64,000 bases of DNA, from contig NSJX01000013.1 of the NCBI GenBank assembly GCA_002286715.1, positions 480,625-544,624 of the forward strand, written 5' to 3'. The stretch is from Dentipellis sp. KUC8613 (Eukaryota > Basidiomycota > Agaricomycetes > Russulales > Hericiaceae). Of the stretch, positions 33,103 to 45,182 are shown piece after piece. The notes beneath the pieces were generated by a model. The model had not been told where the DNA came from and did not search any database. It saw only the letters and a program-made list of their open reading frames with translations. The position numbers and the translations under genes are program-made. How positions within the stretch are numbered: the stretch's first letter is position 1; each line of letters starts with the position of its first letter.

Positions 33103-36100
33103 ATGAACATTTCAGGCTCCCATGACGCAGACAATGGTAACGGAATGTCCTCATTCATGACGGTCAGGAATGGTCGTCACAGCGCTGCCACTCCCCATGA
33201 CCAAGCTTCAGACGCTGACAGCTTCTCGTGGCTCCCTCAAGGCCCGGACGCCGCTGCGAGCACACCCGATCTCAGACCTACCTCTAACGACACCCGCCCA
33301 TCTCGTCGTCCGCAGGCAGGGCTCCGCAGCGTGTCGTACCACGCGGGCCGGCCAGGCGCGCAAGGACCCTCACGCGTTTCGTCCACATTCCAGAGAGTGA
33401 CCTCCGAGTTCCGGAGGCTTACGCGGCAGGCTTCTCCCCAGGACCCGGAGTGGTCGGTCTTTGGCCAGCTCATGGAAAGCGAGAGTCGGGCACCGCCCAC
33501 GCCGGCACTCATCGAGAGAGGTTCGAGTCGCACCCTGCCTCGTCTGGAGACTTCCCCCGCTGGAAGGAAGAAGACCGTGCTGTCCAGCGAGGGCGATCCG
33601 GACCGCCCCCGGGTACAATCCCCGGTGTCTGATCCTGATCTGGACAGCGGCTGGCCACCAGAGGTGCCGCATGAGCACGAGCCGGATGCCAGCAGCTTCT
33701 CTTCCGAAGACGAGTCAGATCGCAGCACGAATTCGCGAAGCGATAACGACGCGTCGGCGGATCCAAAACCAAAAGTACCATGGTACTCCGTATCCAGAAT
33801 ACCCTCCCTATCACCCCTCCAGCGCAACATCTTGAAATGCAGCATCGCATACTTCATCGCATCGCTCTTCACGTACAATTCCTTTCTGTCGGGTCTGATC
33901 ACGAAGGTTACGTTGGATGGTCCTCAAGAATGGTATCCCTCGCCATCTGGCCACATGGTCGCCACTGTGTAAGTCGTCGACGTAGCCCTGGTCCGCATCT
34001 TCTGATTCGCATCCGCTTTTAGGGCCGTTTACTTCAATCCAGCTAAGACCATAGGGGGTATGGTGGAGGCCGACAAATATTGTCTGATGGGTCTCGCGTT
34101 TGCCGCATTCATCTCTCTTGGCAGTATGAATATGTTCTGGTGGCTTGAGGTGAAACCCGGCTGGGAATGGCTCGCCGATGTCCTGGCCATCTTGTGGATC
34201 GGTATTGGCATGTCCCTGGTCGCGTGGATGAAAGTGTGGATGGCCAAGCCAACGTTCAACACAGGTCTGTCTCCTGCATCTTGCGTGGAGCTAATGTGTT
34301 CTGAAACCTGTCGCGACTGATAGCGTGTAGCATGACCGCGATCATTCTTTTCGTCGTGTAAGCACTGCGTCATTAATCAGCTTCGTCGCCAGTGGTATTG
34401 ATTTGTGTAGGGTGGTGAAGGAGGGAGGCGCCCAAACCTTGCTTCAAGTGTCTTTCATCATTTTCCTAGGCTCTGTAGTGTCGAATTTGGTCTGCTACTC
34501 GATATGGCCTCAATCTGCCACTGTCAACCTGCAGACCACTATGGTCAAGACCCTGGATTCTTACTCGACGCTCGTGAAGCTTCTCACAAGCACCTTCCTA
34601 CTGGAGGAGCCAATGCATCACCCGTCGCAGGAGAAAATACAGAAAGCCGTTGCAGACCACCAGGCTTCTTTCACGAGCCTTAAGAAAACCCTAGGGGAAG
34701 CTCAGAGCGAAGGTTTGTGGAGCGGACTATCGGGGATGCCAGGACCAAGCGGCGTCACCGGAGCTCCTTATGATGACGCCGTGGACTCCTTGAACCGGCT
34801 GGCTCAACACCTGAATGGTCTGCGGAGTGGGACAAGCTTGCAGTACGAATTGGCCACGGCTCATAAAGACGGGAAGATCACGATCAAGAGCAAGGTCTTC
34901 AACGCCCGAGACAATATAAGTCAAAGACCTGGGTCCGTCGCCGAAATAAACAACAAAGGCAAGAGCACCACGGAGATACTCAACGACGATGCAGTCATCA
35001 TGTTGTCCGCTGCGGCATCTATGTTTGGTGATCTGGTAGACGAGCTTGGGCCTCCTATGAAGGCGTTATCTGTGAGTACCATTTCGTCGGAATCTCGCTA
35101 TCCCTCAGAGGGGCATTCCGTTGACAAGTCACAAATGTAATTTCCAGTCAACGTGTATAAGTGCTATCCGGCGACTGCGTGAGGCCTTCGCACAATCAAA
35201 TAATACGAGGACCAAGGTCATAGAACCTCGTGATTTCGTCGAACTGGCTACTCAGATTGAACGGGCTCTGTATACCTTCGAAAGTACCTCGAACCATGCC
35301 GTTCTCCGGTTGTATAGACGGAGCGATATGTCGGGGATCACCTCTCGCGCCTCCATCACTTCTGTGGTGGACGACAACGTCGTTGTCACAGGTGGAGACA
35401 ATGAGAGCATCTTTCTGGTGTATTTGTACGTTCATTTGCTCACTGATAGGGCTCAAGGGCTCACATTGTAATATCAGCTTCATCTTCACACTCCAGGAGT
35501 TCGCTCTCGAGCTTGTGTCCTTGGTCGATGCTATGGGCAGGATATATGCGGTCGAACGCGCAAAAGCCGACAAGGAATGGTGGTTCAAGCGCATACCGAA
35601 GAAGCTTTTCAGTTGTTTCCGGACCAAGGAAGAGTCCAACCAGAACGCCCGCCAACACAAGAGGCCTGGCCCATCGGGGCTGAAGCGACTCTGTTCGTCT
35701 CACCGTTATCATTCGCGCACGAGTCCAATATTGACCCTTATGTGTCGAAAGCTTCATTCATCAAATCCGACCGCCCTCACATTGCTTCATCCTTCCCCAA
35801 GATACGGCCGCATGCACCGAACACGGTGCAGACGCCTGCTTGGGATAGCTTGACTCTCTGGGGGAAGGTGAAGTGGCTGTTGTGGTCGCTGGGGGGACGG
35901 ATGAGAGAGCGCGATATCAAGTATGCGGTGAAGGCGGGAATGGCAACGGCCATTCTCGCCGCTCCTGCGTTTTTTGATGCGACTAGACCGGTCTTCATGG
36001 AGTACAGGGGAGAGTGGGCACTGATCTCCGTAAGTACTAGTGCATTCCCCTCCATTTCAATGTACCGCTTACACTTATGAATAGTTTTTTGTGGTGATGT

Positions 36101-37642
36101 CCCCTACCATCGGAGCCGTGAGTGCAACACCTGCGTCCACCACCGCTTGTTCTAATGATGGACATACCAACAGACTAACTTCCTGAGCATACATCGTGTT
36201 CTCGGTACACTGTGAGTGAATCTGGTTTTCCCGAGAGAACGCGGTCATCAAGTCTTGCAGATTCGGAGCCGCGACTGCTGCCCTCGTTTACACACTGTTC
36301 CCGGAAGATCCGGTCGCATTGTCACTCTTCGGCTTTTTCTATTCGATCCCCTGCTTCTATTACATCGTCGCCAAACCTGAATATGCCACAACCGGACGAT
36401 TCGTGCTGCTCACGTATAACCTGTCATGCTTATACTGGTAAGCTTATTTGTCTCATTACAAAGCGACTGGACTGACATATTTTCCAGCTATAATGTGCGA
36501 CGGAAAGATGTTATGGTAACATCTATTGCGTTCCACCGCTCGGTTGCCGTCACTATCGGCGTTGTGTGGGCTGCATTCGTGTCAAGATTCTGGTGGCCTG
36601 CTGAGGCCCGGCGAGAGCTGAGCAAAGCACTGGGCGAGTGAGTGCTCCCACAATATTTTGCAATGCTTGACTTGCTGACAGAAGTACTCTTGCAGCTTCT
36701 GTGTAAACATTGGCTGGCTCTATACACGACTAGTCGCAGCAAACTCGTTTTCTGCCGAGGTCTTGGATGAAGATGATTCCGAGAATGCGACTGAGAACAC
36801 CGCGTTGATCCCGCGGAGACCAAAGACCGAGCTGAATAACTCCATTGAGCAGTTCATGGCGATGTGAGTTTTCTTCAGCCACCGAGGGCAGTGTTGTGTC
36901 ATGCTGACGTGCGGAGTAGGGAGTTCCACCTGCAAGTCAAGCTCATTGAACTCCAAAATCTGCTCAAGCAAACTCAACATGAACCTCGACTGAAGGGCCC
37001 TTTCCCCATCAAACTCTATAGATCCATCTTGACCAGCTTGCAAGCGATACTCGACAAGCTGCACAGTATGCGATGTGTGACCACGCGTGAGGAATGGTCA
37101 GTCTCCTTTTGTTATCTCCATCCACCCATTTTATTAAACGGATTGTAACAGGTATACGGTGCGGTTTCAAGTTAATCAGGGCCACTGATATTATGACTGA
37201 GCTTGCTTTCAGGATGTCCGCCGTGATTTCATCCTTCCGGTGAACAAGGAGCGACGAGAAATGGTCGGCAACATTATATTGTATTTCTATACCCTCGGCT
37301 CGGCCTTCCGTCTGAAGGCACCGCTGCCGCCGTATCTCCCTCCCGCCGAAAAGGCCCGACAGCAATTGGTAGGTTCTAATCTCTGTCCATGGGCGAGTAT
37401 CTCATACTGTTGTATACCAGGTTGACGCGATACGCAAGCTGGATGTGGTTAAGCACCGCGATATCAAGGGATCAAGACAGCTGTTGTTCTTCGCGTACGC
37501 ACTGACGATGAGAGGCATTACGCAAGAACTAGACTTCTTGGGTCGTACCTCCCAGGAAGCGTTTGGAGTTATCGGTCAAAGCGTCGAATCGTTTGACCAG
37601 CTGTTCGAGGACGAGGAACGCGAGGACGGCAATATTGTCTGA
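33103..37642 (+). CDS. Large FUSC/DUF2421 membrane protein (aromatic-acid-exporter-like, Bre4 type)
   Basis: Multi-pass membrane protein of about 1,150 residues with two membrane blocks, as in the fungal Bre4/DUF2421 group related to bacterial aromatic acid exporters. The N-terminal 230 residues are polar and serine-rich. The first membrane block begins after SPLQRNILKCSIAYFIASLF and includes AVYFNPAKTIGGMVEADKY, LADVLAILWIGIGMSLVAW and LGSVVSNLVCYSIWP. A long cytoplasmic helical region follows (LEEPMHHPSQEKIQKAV..., FESTSNHAVLRLYRR). The second block has IKYAVKAGMATAILAAPAFF, ATAALVYTLFPEDPVAL and VGVVWAAFVSRFWWPAEARR. The C-terminal domain ends VESFDQLFEDEEREDGNIV. There are about fourteen introns. 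The start is uncertain: 33103 is the first in-frame ATG, but a likely 5' intron would move it to 33145. The substrate is unknown. Its upstream CGGAC array and the neighbouring zinc-cluster gene suggest inducible control. Confidence 0.85.
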
Positions 37643-37819
37643 GATCCCCTGTTTCTTTCACATACCCTTCAGTGGATTAGATTTGCTTATTATACACGCT
37701 TTCTGGATGGTAATTTAACATGCAACGCAACGATTACAGGACCAGCCGCATGCCGTTGGGTGGCTAATAAGCCAGTGACTACATGATGCACATCGGACGA
37801 ACGAATTGATTGAAGACTG

Positions 37820-39532
37820 CTACAGTTCCGATAGGGTGTCACTTAGGGCTTCCGACAATTGCTCCTCGTCAACGCTTGATTCAGCCGCCTCTGACTCTGA
37901 GTCGCGGCCAGCTAGATATTGCGCGAATAACGCGTACTCTATCTCATGTCTCTCTCTGCCGTCCTTATCAACCTTGGTGACCACACATCGAAGCTCCTCC
38001 ACCAGGAATTTGTAGACGTAGGACCGATGAATGACCAGTTCCTCCAGCGGTGTCGACCGACAATTGTGCAAATTGAGGAAGTTGACGCTTAAATCCTGCG
38101 TTTGTCCAAAACATGTGTTAGCAAACTCGACCGAAACCAGGGATGGGAAAAGGGGGGCTCTGCATTGTGCAACGTTCGTCGCGAGGAGCTCGCCAAGGGA
38201 AGGGGCACATGTGTATCTGACCTCTACCCACGCGAGACTTCTGCACTCTCCGAGGATGGCGAACCAATCGTGAGTGCTCAGAGTGTCGTCCCAAAGACAG
38301 AGATTCCAAGTTTCTCAAGGGTAGCGTTGGGCAGAATTGTTGAGACATTCCGGGGCAAACTCTACGGACCTTTAGTGTTGTGATCAGAGATAACAACGTT
38401 AAACCTGGAAATTTCGGTTGTTATATTTAGCTTGAGAATGTTCATCGACCTGTTGGTCTCAGTGGATACCCATGGTAAGACGAACTCGTGTCCGCCTTTC
38501 GCATCTGCACAGTAATCTTCATGCTCTGCGGTGACGAGTGTAATGATATATTTGAGCATAAGTCCGCAAAAGCGAACATCGTCTGCCAGGTAAAGTTCGT
38601 GAAGACGAGGCGATGAAATGGTAAGGCCGTATGTGGTGCAAGATGTCACATCGTCGGGGAGAGGCGGTAAGACGTCGGCAAGTCTCAGAACCTCCAGGAG
38701 GTGCATTTTGCCAAGGGTATCTAGTACACGGGAGAGTTCTTCAGCGATGATACAGCATCGCGATAGGCCGAGATAAACGAGTCCCATGGAAGATACCCGA
38801 AGGTATTGAAGGTTTACTATAAGTTTCCGACCGCGTGTAGTCTAGGATGAGGGATTCCCGGATTCTAGAGTTGTTGCCGAATTGCATGATAGCATGTGGA
38901 AGATGTGCATAAAATTTGAAGACCGACTGCGGACATACAGCTTCTGTGTCTTCATATCCCTTTCCAATAGGTCATCATCCAGGGCTAATGGAATGGGTGC
39001 CATACGAGAGCGGCGGAGAAATTCTTCCTTCCACGTATCACCGAGGAAAGGGAATATTGATCCGTAGGAAGGGTTTCTCGAGGGCTACAGTCCGCCGCTG
39101 GCGACACACATAGGTGACTTGAACCCGATTGAGAGGCACGACACAAGAGCGACGGTGAGTGACAGGCCAGACTTCGCGAAGGTAGAACACACGGCGAAGA
39201 CCTTCTGGAGGTAACCGATTGACCAGGGTATTGAAGCGGGCGCAGAAAAACGACTGCACGACCTTGACGGCCCTCACTTTGACAGTGCTGTGGACGTTAG
39301 AGGCATCCGAGATATGCGCGAGGTCCTGAAACTCAGAGCTGCGTTGCTCTGCCACGCCCAAACGGGCACGCTCGGCGGTGTATCAATATTCCGCAGCGCT
39401 GAAAAGTGTCAGAATTTTGAGAATTGACCGGCGTGTTTTTGGAATGATATTTTACCTCTACATGCTAAAAGAGAGACGTGGGTAGAGGACAAACCTGAAG
39501 TCAACGAATTCGAAGAGCGATATTGCCGCCAT
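37820..39532 (-). pseudogene. Decayed F-box/leucine-rich-repeat gene
   Basis: Agaricomycete F-box-like gene, probably broken. From an ATG near 39532, the F-box segment reads VNRLPPEGLRRVFYLREVW, then VQVTYVCRQRRTVALEKPFL and RINIPFP. The next family block, GDTWKEEFLRRSRMAPIPL, is in another frame with no room for an intron (39036-39055). Further on, LDTLGKMHLLEVLRLADVL and SSPRLHELYLADDV give LRR-like text. A second frame change lies between LRNLESLSL and WDDTLSTHDWFAILG (38285-38300). An in-frame stop also occurs before LQYLRVSS. The C-terminus LEELVIHRSYVYKFLVEELR and an acidic tail end at 37820. An intact protein would recruit substrates to an SCF ubiquitin ligase. Sequencing errors are an alternative explanation. 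Confidence 0.55.
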
Positions 39533-39685
39533 GCTCACGATTACGTCAGCAATTGAGAGCATCTCGGAAATGACATGCAGCCTGAGATAAACTCAATCTC
39601 CCTTACACTTGCTGCTTTCCTGCTAGCGTTGTCGTCAAAACTCGTCGTTCCTTGATCTCTGTATAAGGAGGACCTCCAGGACCAG

Positions 39686-42086
39686 ATGGACCAGACCTTG
39701 GCGGATCAAGAACGAGAAGTCCGAGAACTCGTCCGACGCGCAGAGCGAACTCCCGTTACAACCAGCCCCCAGGCGAGTATAGCCTGCTCTCAACTACTAC
39801 GCTACTAACAGAACCTCATGTAGCGCCGCGAAGCTCTGAAGCGCTTGATTGACCTTTCGCGATCGCCCCATGCCCATCTCAAGAAGTTTGCGGCATCCAA
39901 TATCACCAAATTCTTCAAGGACTTCCCAGACATGGATGAGGATGCTATCAATGCCATCTATGACCTTTGCGAAGACCAGGATTCCAAGGTATCGTCACTT
40001 TCTATGCCGTAGCTATTCTACCTCACCAGCAGTCCAGGTCCGAATAGACGGGTATAAGGCAATCGTACAGATGTCGAAGGAACAGCCGAAGTGGGTGAAG
40101 AGGAACACTGACGTTTTGGTGCAGTTACTTCAAAGCGGTAAGCAAAATCACCGCACATCGCCTTCGCGCTCTTCCTTGATCGGCCATGAGTCCTCCCATG
40201 CGCCTGTAGGGCTCACTCGCGAATACTGACAATTTTGACCAGATGAGCCTGACGAGGTCACCGTTGTGAAAAAGGCGTTGGCCGAACACCTCGATATGGA
40301 TCCGAAAGTCACTCTTGGCGTCCTGTGTGATCAAATTGTGTCTGCAGATGAGCCCGTGGATGAGGAAGACAAGGCCATCCGAGATAGACTACGGTCTCTG
40401 GTGATTGCCTTCATGTGTGGTGAAGCAAAACGTGCCATTGTAGCACGACACGCTAATCAGCCCGGCAATCCTCAAGAAACCGTTCTTATCGAAGGATTAT
40501 TCAAGGTATGACATCCTTGCACCCTACGATGGGATTGTTCATTAACACTTGTTCTAGGCTGTATCGAAACCTAGCGCCTCTGGTGACGCTCATAAAATCA
40601 TAAAAAATATTCTTCTCTTTCTGCCGTCTTTCAGGAGCCAGTCTACCCCGCGCGGCAACGAACTGTTGCAGCTCCTTATTGATCAGGCTCGACTGTCTAT
40701 CAAAGAAGATCTCGCAGTCGGCAGCGACCCTGCATCAATAGAACTTGGCAGATATTACCTGGATCTGGCTGCCTTGATCTCTGTCGAGAAGAATGTCTCG
40801 GACCCTGCACACCTGCTTCAGTTCTACTCCACCTCTTTGCTCGGCAACACTACTCTTTCGAAGCTTTCTCAGGACGCTCAGCTATTCGTTATCACGCATG
40901 TTTCGGAGACACTGTCAGCGTGCATTAGCAGAGCACGAGGTAGTACTGATCACCAGCAGGTGTCTTCGATTCGCAGACAAATTGTCGACGCCTCTCCAAC
41001 GCTTCTCCGAGTATGTTGATTTTCATACTGCCACTCGCCCATTCCACTCAGCGTAGCTCGATACAGCATCTTATACAGTCCCGACTAGCTGATGATCGAC
41101 AACGGAAAGCCTGCGAGGTTATCCTCACCGCTTGCCAACAGGTCGGTACTTTCGTATCTCTTGCGTCTAACACCTTAGTTACCTCCACTCGTTTTAGCGT
41201 CTCAATGAACGGACTTGGAGTGTACCATCAAATATGATTCCGCAGTTGGAAGAGCTCTCCCAGATAGTGGGGGAACAGCCAGGTCCCAAGTCGGACAAGC
41301 TTCAAGACCTTATCAGGGTTCGCAATAGGTCGTCTTTCCTTTCTTTTCTTCATCCGACAACATCATATTTTTGAGCAGTCTCTTCTCCAACGGCCCGACG
41401 CAGCGTCGCGGCCCTCTCCTATTCCACACGCGCCCGTAAACGTATCGCACGCGCACCTTCCGTCCCGGCCATCCTCTGGCGCGGGCAAGAGGAAATTGGA
41501 AACTAACGGTAACGGACATGGGAACCAAACAGGCTCGGCACCGCTTTCGATCCGCGGTCAACAGGCTCGCGAGCTCCAGGCGCGGAATCAAGGCTTTTCT
41601 GAGCGACCGCGGGCTCAGACCCTTGCGGCACCCCAGGCCCAAGTAGGATCTACCTCGGCAGGCCCCGGCTTGCATCCCTCAAAACGATTCCGAGCAAGTC
41701 TCGAAGACGACAGACCGTCTCCATCTCCATCGCTCCTGGAACGGCTGAATCCTCAGTCTGGCAACGGCAACGGGAATGGCAGCGGCAACCGCAGTAAGAA
41801 TGTGCAGGTGCAAGCACCGCGCAGATCTACTCCACCAGTCCGAGAACCCCAGCACCAACATCAACATCAACCTCAACACCAGCGGCAGCATGATGCGTCT
41901 CACCCACAGGGAGCATTTGTAGGACTGAGCATCAAGGGCGCGGCGAGGGCCGCGGCAGGGCAGCCGCTAGCGCAGCCGCCGCGGCCGTCGTCGCTTCTGG
42001 ACAGAATGGAGAGGGAGTCGCTGGTGGCGCGGATCGACGGTGGGGAAGGGGATGCTCGAAGAAAGAAGCGGAAAGGAAACCCATGA
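39686..42086 (+). CDS. API5: API5-like protein (apoptosis inhibitor 5 family)
   Basis: Helical-repeat protein, mostly nuclear, linked in animals to apoptosis control and RNA-associated complexes. The start ATG at 39686 gives MDQTLADQEREVRELVRRAE. A GC-AG intron (39773-39823, perfect TACTAAC branch) leads to RREALKRLIDLSRS, then HLKKFAASNITKFFKDFPD, INAIYDLCEDQDSKVRIDGY and DVLVQLLQSDEPDEVTVV, matching the API5 HEAT-like repeats in order. Later repeats include KIIKNILLFLPS, NELLQLLIDQARLSIKEDLA and LSKLSQDAQLFVITHVSETL. The last 200 residues are disordered, with NGNGNG and QHQHQ runs. They carry two copies of an LSI(R/K)G ... SLL(E/D)R(L/M) pair and end in a basic KKRKGNP tail, a likely nuclear signal. 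An upstream exon adding a few residues is possible. Confidence 0.85.
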
Positions 42087-42428
42087 TCATGAGCGCTTGA
42101 GCTCGAGAGGAGCGTCGAGCGAGCGGTTCAGACCGTGTCGATGGTCGTCGCCGTACTTTGTAGCGAATAGCGTAGCACACTCGCGATACCCTTGCAATGC
42201 ACGCAGGTGCCTTGTCAACGAGTCTCCAGTGACAGTCCTGCATTCAGGTTTGTCTTGCGTGTTCTGGCATGATTGTGCGAGAATTTGTCATGTGTGAATC
42301 GGTGGAGAACATTGCGACGTCATGCAAGTAGTCGACCCCCTCTCAAAGGCTTGGTAAGACGTTTCGTTCCTTCTTCCATCTCATCGGAACCCAAGTGCAC
42401 AAATTTTCGATCTAAGAACAGAACTGCG
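42087..42428. other. Intergenic region API5 to methyltransferase
   Basis: 342 bp with no gene seen. It contains the API5 3' flank and the promoter of the next gene; no TATA box or notable repeat was found. Confidence 0.5.
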
Positions 42429-43787
42429 ATGTCTCGATTTACAGAATTATTTCAACCAAATACATGTGTGATATTGGATGGAGGCATGGTGAGCATATAT
42501 CATAGTCTACGGGCACATGGGGTCTGCATGTGTAACTGTGCTATCGTGCAGGGGACCACACTGGAGGATGTGTTCAAAGCCGATGTGTCCCACACCGCGC
42601 TTTGGTCCGCGAAACCGATAGACGAGGATCCAGAGAGCATCATCTCGGCGCACCTCGCATTCTTACGCGCGGGTGCCCGCATCATATCGACGACGACGTA
42701 CGTAGCGTCAGCGTGTACTCGCAGAGGCGGATCGCTGAATAATTTATTATGATATATCCCGCGTGGCGCCAGATACCAATGCGCATTCGAAACATACGCA
42801 CGGGCAGGCTACTCTGCTGCGGACGCTGAGAGGCTAATGCACAAGGCTGTCACACTCGCAGCCGAGGCGCGCCAACGGTTCGTCGAAGAAACGACAGCAG
42901 AGGGCACCTCCACCGCGGACATCCGGATCGCTCTATCATTAGGACCGCTCGGTGCGACCCTCTCGCCGACACAGGAGTTCGACGGGTTCTACCCGCCCCC
43001 ATACGGCCCACGCGCCTACACTACAGACGGCGCAAACCGCAACGCAATTGGGGAGGCTGCGCAAGAGAAGGAACTCGAGGCAATGGCCGTCGACGCGTTG
43101 ACGGGGTTCCACCTGCAGCGCCTGCGCGTGTTCGCGAACGCCGTCGAGGTGTGGACGGCAGTGGACTGCGTTGCGTTTGAGACGGTGCCGCTCGTGCGCG
43201 AGGTCGAGGCGATCAAGGCGGCGATGCAGCTGCTTGCGCTCGAGCTTGCGCCGCGCGGACGGGGATTCGAGCGGAAGCCGTGGTGGGTGAGTGCGGTGTA
43301 TCCTGGGGGGCGGCTGCCGCAGCAGGCTGCAGCTGCTCCCGGGATGGGCCCGGAGCGGCTGGGTATTCGAGACGTGGTGCGGTGTGCGCTGCTTGAGGAG
43401 GGTGCGGATGTCAGTCAGGCGGTTGAGCGGAGCGATGTCCCGGACGGTCTGGGTGTCAATTGTACGGATGTGAAGCTGCTGCGGGCGCTGCTGCCAGAGG
43501 CGGAGAGAACGGCGGCGGAGGTGCTTGCCGACAGACCAAGGCCGTGGCTGGTAATATACCCGAACGGTGGGGACACGTATGATCCTACGTCTAGGACGTG
43601 GAGTCAGTCGGAAGATGGCGCGTTGAAGAGCAAAAGTTGGGCGGATGATCTTGCCTCGGTCTTGGAAGAAGTGAAGGGGAGGAATTTCTGGGCAGGGTTC
43701 ATTGTCGGAGGATGCTGCAAGGCGGGGCCGGCAGAGATACAGACGTTGACAGAGCATTTGAAGGGGAGGGGACTTATCGAAGTATGA
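42429..43787 (+). CDS. Homocysteine S-methyltransferase
   Basis: Transfers a methyl group from S-methylmethionine or S-adenosylmethionine to homocysteine, giving methionine (Mht1/Sam4 type); cytosolic and zinc-dependent. The start at 42429 gives MSRFTELFQPNTCVILDGGM, an intron, then GTTLEDVFKADVSHTALWS, the family's substrate-binding start. Next are AHLAFLRAGARIISTTT|YQCAFETYARAGYS and IALSLGPLGATLSPTQEFDG. The family-specific VDCVAFETVPLVREVEAI follows. The first zinc cysteine is in GLGVNCTDVKLL and the paired cysteines are in FIVGGCCKAGPAEI. There are only two introns, both near the 5' end. The long last exon is GC-rich at third positions, which also creates long open frames on the opposite strand. 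About 400 residues, intact. Confidence 0.94.
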
Positions 43788-44179
43788 ACAAGCGTACTCA
43801 CGGGTATAATATTGTATGAACGCGCTGAAGATCCGTCGTACACGGTACGCTGCAGAGAATACGTGTTGGATTCAATTGAAGGGAAGGCGGAGAAGCGCCC
43901 AGGCGGCTGAACACGTGAGAGACTCGTTCGGCATATGCCGGTCGGACTGCGAGCCGCGCGCCCTGAGGCAAACTCTACGATACCAACGAGCGCAGGTGCA
44001 CGGAAAAGCCGTCGAACGTCGTCAAGGCAGGCCTCAAGTCTCAAAAACAACCAAACGGTACGCATCTGCACTGTTTTCATGCTGCCTGGAGAAAGAACGG
44101 GAGGAAACGCGTAGCGAATAGCGGTGGATGGCAGGCTGGCAAGTCGGATGCTGACCCCGTGTGTTCCCGCAGGCCCAGC
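43788..44179. promoter_or_regulatory. Upstream region of RPS0
   Basis: 392 bp without a gene. A CACGTG hexamer lies at 43912-43917, about 265 bp before the RPS0 ATG. The region carries the likely promoter and 5' UTR; no TATA box was found. Confidence 0.4.
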
Positions 44180-45182
44180 ATGTCTTCAAAACTCCCCTCC
44201 GTCCTCAGCGCTACCGATGAGGAGATCCAGATGCTCCTGGCTGCTCAGTGCCATATTGGCACCAAGAACTGCGACAAGCAGATGGAGCCTTACGTTTGGA
44301 AGCGAAGGGCCGACGGTGAGCATAGGAAGGACAGCGCGGGGGCATGGTGGAATCTCATCATTCATCTGGCTCAGGTATCCACGTTATCAACATTGGCAAG
44401 ACCTGGGAGAAGCTTGTCTTCGCTGCGCGCATCATCGCCGCCGTCGAGAACCCGAACGACGTCTGTGTCATCTCCGCCCGTCCTTACGGCCACCGTGCCG
44501 TCCTGAAGTACGCCGCCAACACTGGCGCGCAGGCGATCGCTGGCCGCTTCACCCCCGGTAGCTTCACGAACTACATCACGCGCTCGTTCAAGGAGCCCCG
44601 CCTCATCATCGTTACCGACCCCCGCGTCGACCACCAGGCCATCCGTGAGGCCTCGTACGTCAACATCCCCGTCATCGCTCTTTGCGACACCGATGCCCCC
44701 CTCAAGTTCGTTGATGTTGCCATCCCCACGAACAACAAGTCGCGCCATTCGATTGGTCTGATCTGGTGGCTTCTTGCCCGTGAGGTCCTCCGTCTCCGCG
44801 GCACCATCCCCCGCACTTCCGACGGCTGGAATGTCATGGTCGACATGTTCTTCTACCGTGACCCCGAGGAGGTCGAGAAGCAGCAGCAGGAAGAGGCCCA
44901 GGCCAAGGCTGCCGCTACCGCTGGCGAGGCCGAGCCCGCCCCTGGTCTCTCCGAGTGGGACGTCAGCTCCGCTCCCCAGGCAGGTGGTATCAACCCTGCC
45001 CTTGTCGCGCAGGAGGGAGGTCAGTTATACGCCCATGTTCATGGCTCGCGTACTGATTGCTTGCAGGTGCCCTCGACTGGTCCGCTGAGCCGACGGGTGG
45101 TGCGACCGACTGGGCAGCAGAGCCGGCTGCTGCTGCGCCTGGCTGGGGTGCGGACGCCCAGCAGGCGAGCGGCTGGGAGTAA
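44180..45182 (+). CDS. RPS0: 40S ribosomal protein S0 (uS2, laminin-receptor homologue)
   Basis: Component of the small ribosomal subunit, needed for 40S maturation. The start at 44180 gives [20 protein letters not shown], then [20 protein letters not shown]. The first intron splits a glycine codon ([19 protein letters not shown]). The core has [79 protein letters not shown] and [20 protein letters not shown], near-identical to uS2 in all eukaryotes. The C-terminal tail after the last intron has the family's WSAEPTGG and TDWAAEP repeats, ending ASGWE. Codon use is strongly C-rich at the third position, as expected for a highly expressed gene. Confidence 0.97.

Noticed and set aside
33237..33902. 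221-codon open frame antisense to the FUSC gene N-terminus
   Set aside because: Shadow of the serine-rich coding exon; no start context or domain.
42939..43757. 272-codon open frame antisense to homocysteine S-methyltransferase
   Set aside because: The sense strand has all family motifs including the zinc cysteines; the antisense text is Arg/Pro/His-rich without a domain.
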